DNA of 14,615 nucleotides from JAJTZA01 sp041744075 (lineage in GTDB: Bacteria > Verrucomicrobiota > Verrucomicrobiia > Chthoniobacterales > Terrimicrobiaceae): NCBI GenBank assembly GCA_041744075.1, contig JBGTLQ010000378.1, positions 1 through 14,615 on the forward strand, written 5' to 3'. Position 1 is the first letter of the stretch; every line of letters starts with the position of its first letter. Shown in pieces: positions 14,246 through 14,615 of the stretch. Made by a program: the position numbers and the translations under genes. The notes beneath the pieces were generated by a model. The model did no database searches. It had not been told where the DNA came from and worked only from the letters and a program-made list of their open reading frames with translations.

Positions 14246-14387
14246 AAGTGGGCGGGCACGGCTTGTCTCGCCGTAGCCTTGGCGAAGGTGGAGACTGCCC
14301 AGCCCTACCATCTTTGGGGCGCTTCGCGCTCGCGCCAGCTTGTTTCTTGATTGGGATAGGGCGCGGCAGTCCCTTGCCCGTCCACTT
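14246..14387. repeat. REP/BIME-like nested palindromic element
   Basis: The outer arms AAGTGGGCGGGCACGG (14246-14261) and the reverse complement of 14372-14387 match at 14 of 16 positions. Nested inside are GTCTC (14265-14269) / GAGAC (14291-14295) and TCGCC (14268-14272) / GGCGA (14281-14285). A further GGCGC / GCGCC stem lies within the cluster near 14317-14338. The motif CGCCGTAGCCTTGGCGAAGG resembles widespread extragenic repeats in Verrucomicrobiota-like genomes; that resemblance is from memory and unverified. Confidence 0.55.
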
Positions 14388-14489
14388 TTATCCCTTCAGA
14401 ACGGGCAACACACCGACAATCACCCTCACCGACTCACATCCGTCTGGGGCCCCACCGCATTCTGCTTGGCGGGAGGGCTCCAAATCGGC

Positions 14490-14615
14490 ATGATCACCAA
14501 TGACATGCGAGCGACGTTAAAAGTGAAGCCCCAGGGGAAGGAGCCTTTTGAAGTGGAAATTGGCAACACGGCCACCATCGGCCGAGGCAAGGACAATTTT
14601 CTTTGCCTGAATTTT
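14490..14615 (+). CDS. Partial FHA-domain protein (N-terminus)
   Basis: Only the first 42 residues are in the window. They begin MITNDMRATLKVKPQGKEPF and continue VEIGNTATIGRGKDNFLCLNF, the opening strands of an FHA domain, including the GR pair of the phosphothreonine-binding loop. FHA domains bind phosphothreonine peptides. What follows (kinase, adenylate cyclase, secretion or regulator domain) is outside the window. It is divergent from the Roadblock-amtB operon. The second ATG (codon 6) is an alternative start. Confidence 0.7.
   Translation, partial: MITNDMRATLKVKPQGKEPFEVEIGNTATIGRGKDNFLCLNF

Larger units (their letters stand above)
14148..14489. other. Intergenic region between divergent operons, no gene
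   Basis: This 342-nt stretch holds the sigma-54-like site (14161-14176), the short dyad CTCG-TTTT-CGAG (about 14204-14215), and a large nested palindromic element (14246-14387). No credible gene lies here. An open plus-strand frame across it translates the palindromic repeat and is not protein-like. GGGAGGG at 14471-14477 may be the ribosome site of the FHA gene, although 12-13 nt is a long spacing. Confidence 0.6.

Noticed and set aside
14230..14493. 87-aa plus-strand frame containing LSRRSLGEGG
   Set aside because: This is translation of the palindromic extragenic repeat, a common source of false proteins; it has no domain or ribosome site.
1..14615. CRISPR arrays, tRNA/rRNA genes, insertion sequences or integrases
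   Set aside because: I saw no regularly spaced repeats, no tRNA-like cloverleaf, no transposase and no target-site duplications.

Overview
The window is a dense, bacterial-type chromosomal stretch of moderate GC. It holds about 15 genes, many joined by 4-nt start/stop overlaps. The content suggests a free-living Gram-negative bacterium: a MEP-pathway cytidylyltransferase, YqeY, an M16 peptidase, AmtB with a signal peptide, a putative lipoprotein, and a lipid-modification cluster. The protein style and a palindromic intergenic element resemble Verrucomicrobiota/PVC genomes. That placement is inference, because no rRNA or lineage marker gene is present.

Left part (1-1429). A partial gene on the minus strand runs off the left edge. 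It is divergent from a small DUF4870 membrane protein. Next is a compact vapBC toxin-antitoxin operon with its own promoter, an operator-like palindrome over the -10 box, and an apparently leaderless vapB.

Housekeeping operon on the minus strand (4356 down to 1518): yqeY, ispD, an M16 zinc peptidase and an unrecognised 135-aa protein. The first three are joined by 4-nt overlaps. ispD appears to use TTG.

Lipid/envelope cluster on the plus strand (4638-11562): a cyclopropane-fatty-acyl-phospholipid synthase family methyltransferase, a DUF1295 membrane protein, a second CFA-like methyltransferase of the coclaurine N-methyltransferase-like subfamily, a TPR/RMD1-like putative lipoprotein, an MGDG-synthase-type GT28 lipid glycosyltransferase, and a GT-C membrane glycosyltransferase. 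All six point the same way with gaps of 33 nt or less. Together they look like a pathway that methylates acyl chains and glycosylates lipids; the product is unknown. The 281-nt region before this cluster, shared with yqeY, is rich in inverted and direct repeats.

Nitrogen-related operon on the minus strand (14147 down to 11606): two small proteins with Roadblock/LC7-like features, translationally coupled to each other and to an ammonium transporter. The transporter carries a long periplasmic coiled-coil extension. A GG-N10-GC sigma-54-like promoter lies just upstream of the operon. A palindromic REP-like element and the start of an FHA-domain gene (plus strand) fill the right edge.

The most promising candidates for something undescribed are the Roadblock pair + AmtB operon under a possible sigma-54 promoter, and the six-gene lipid-modification cluster.
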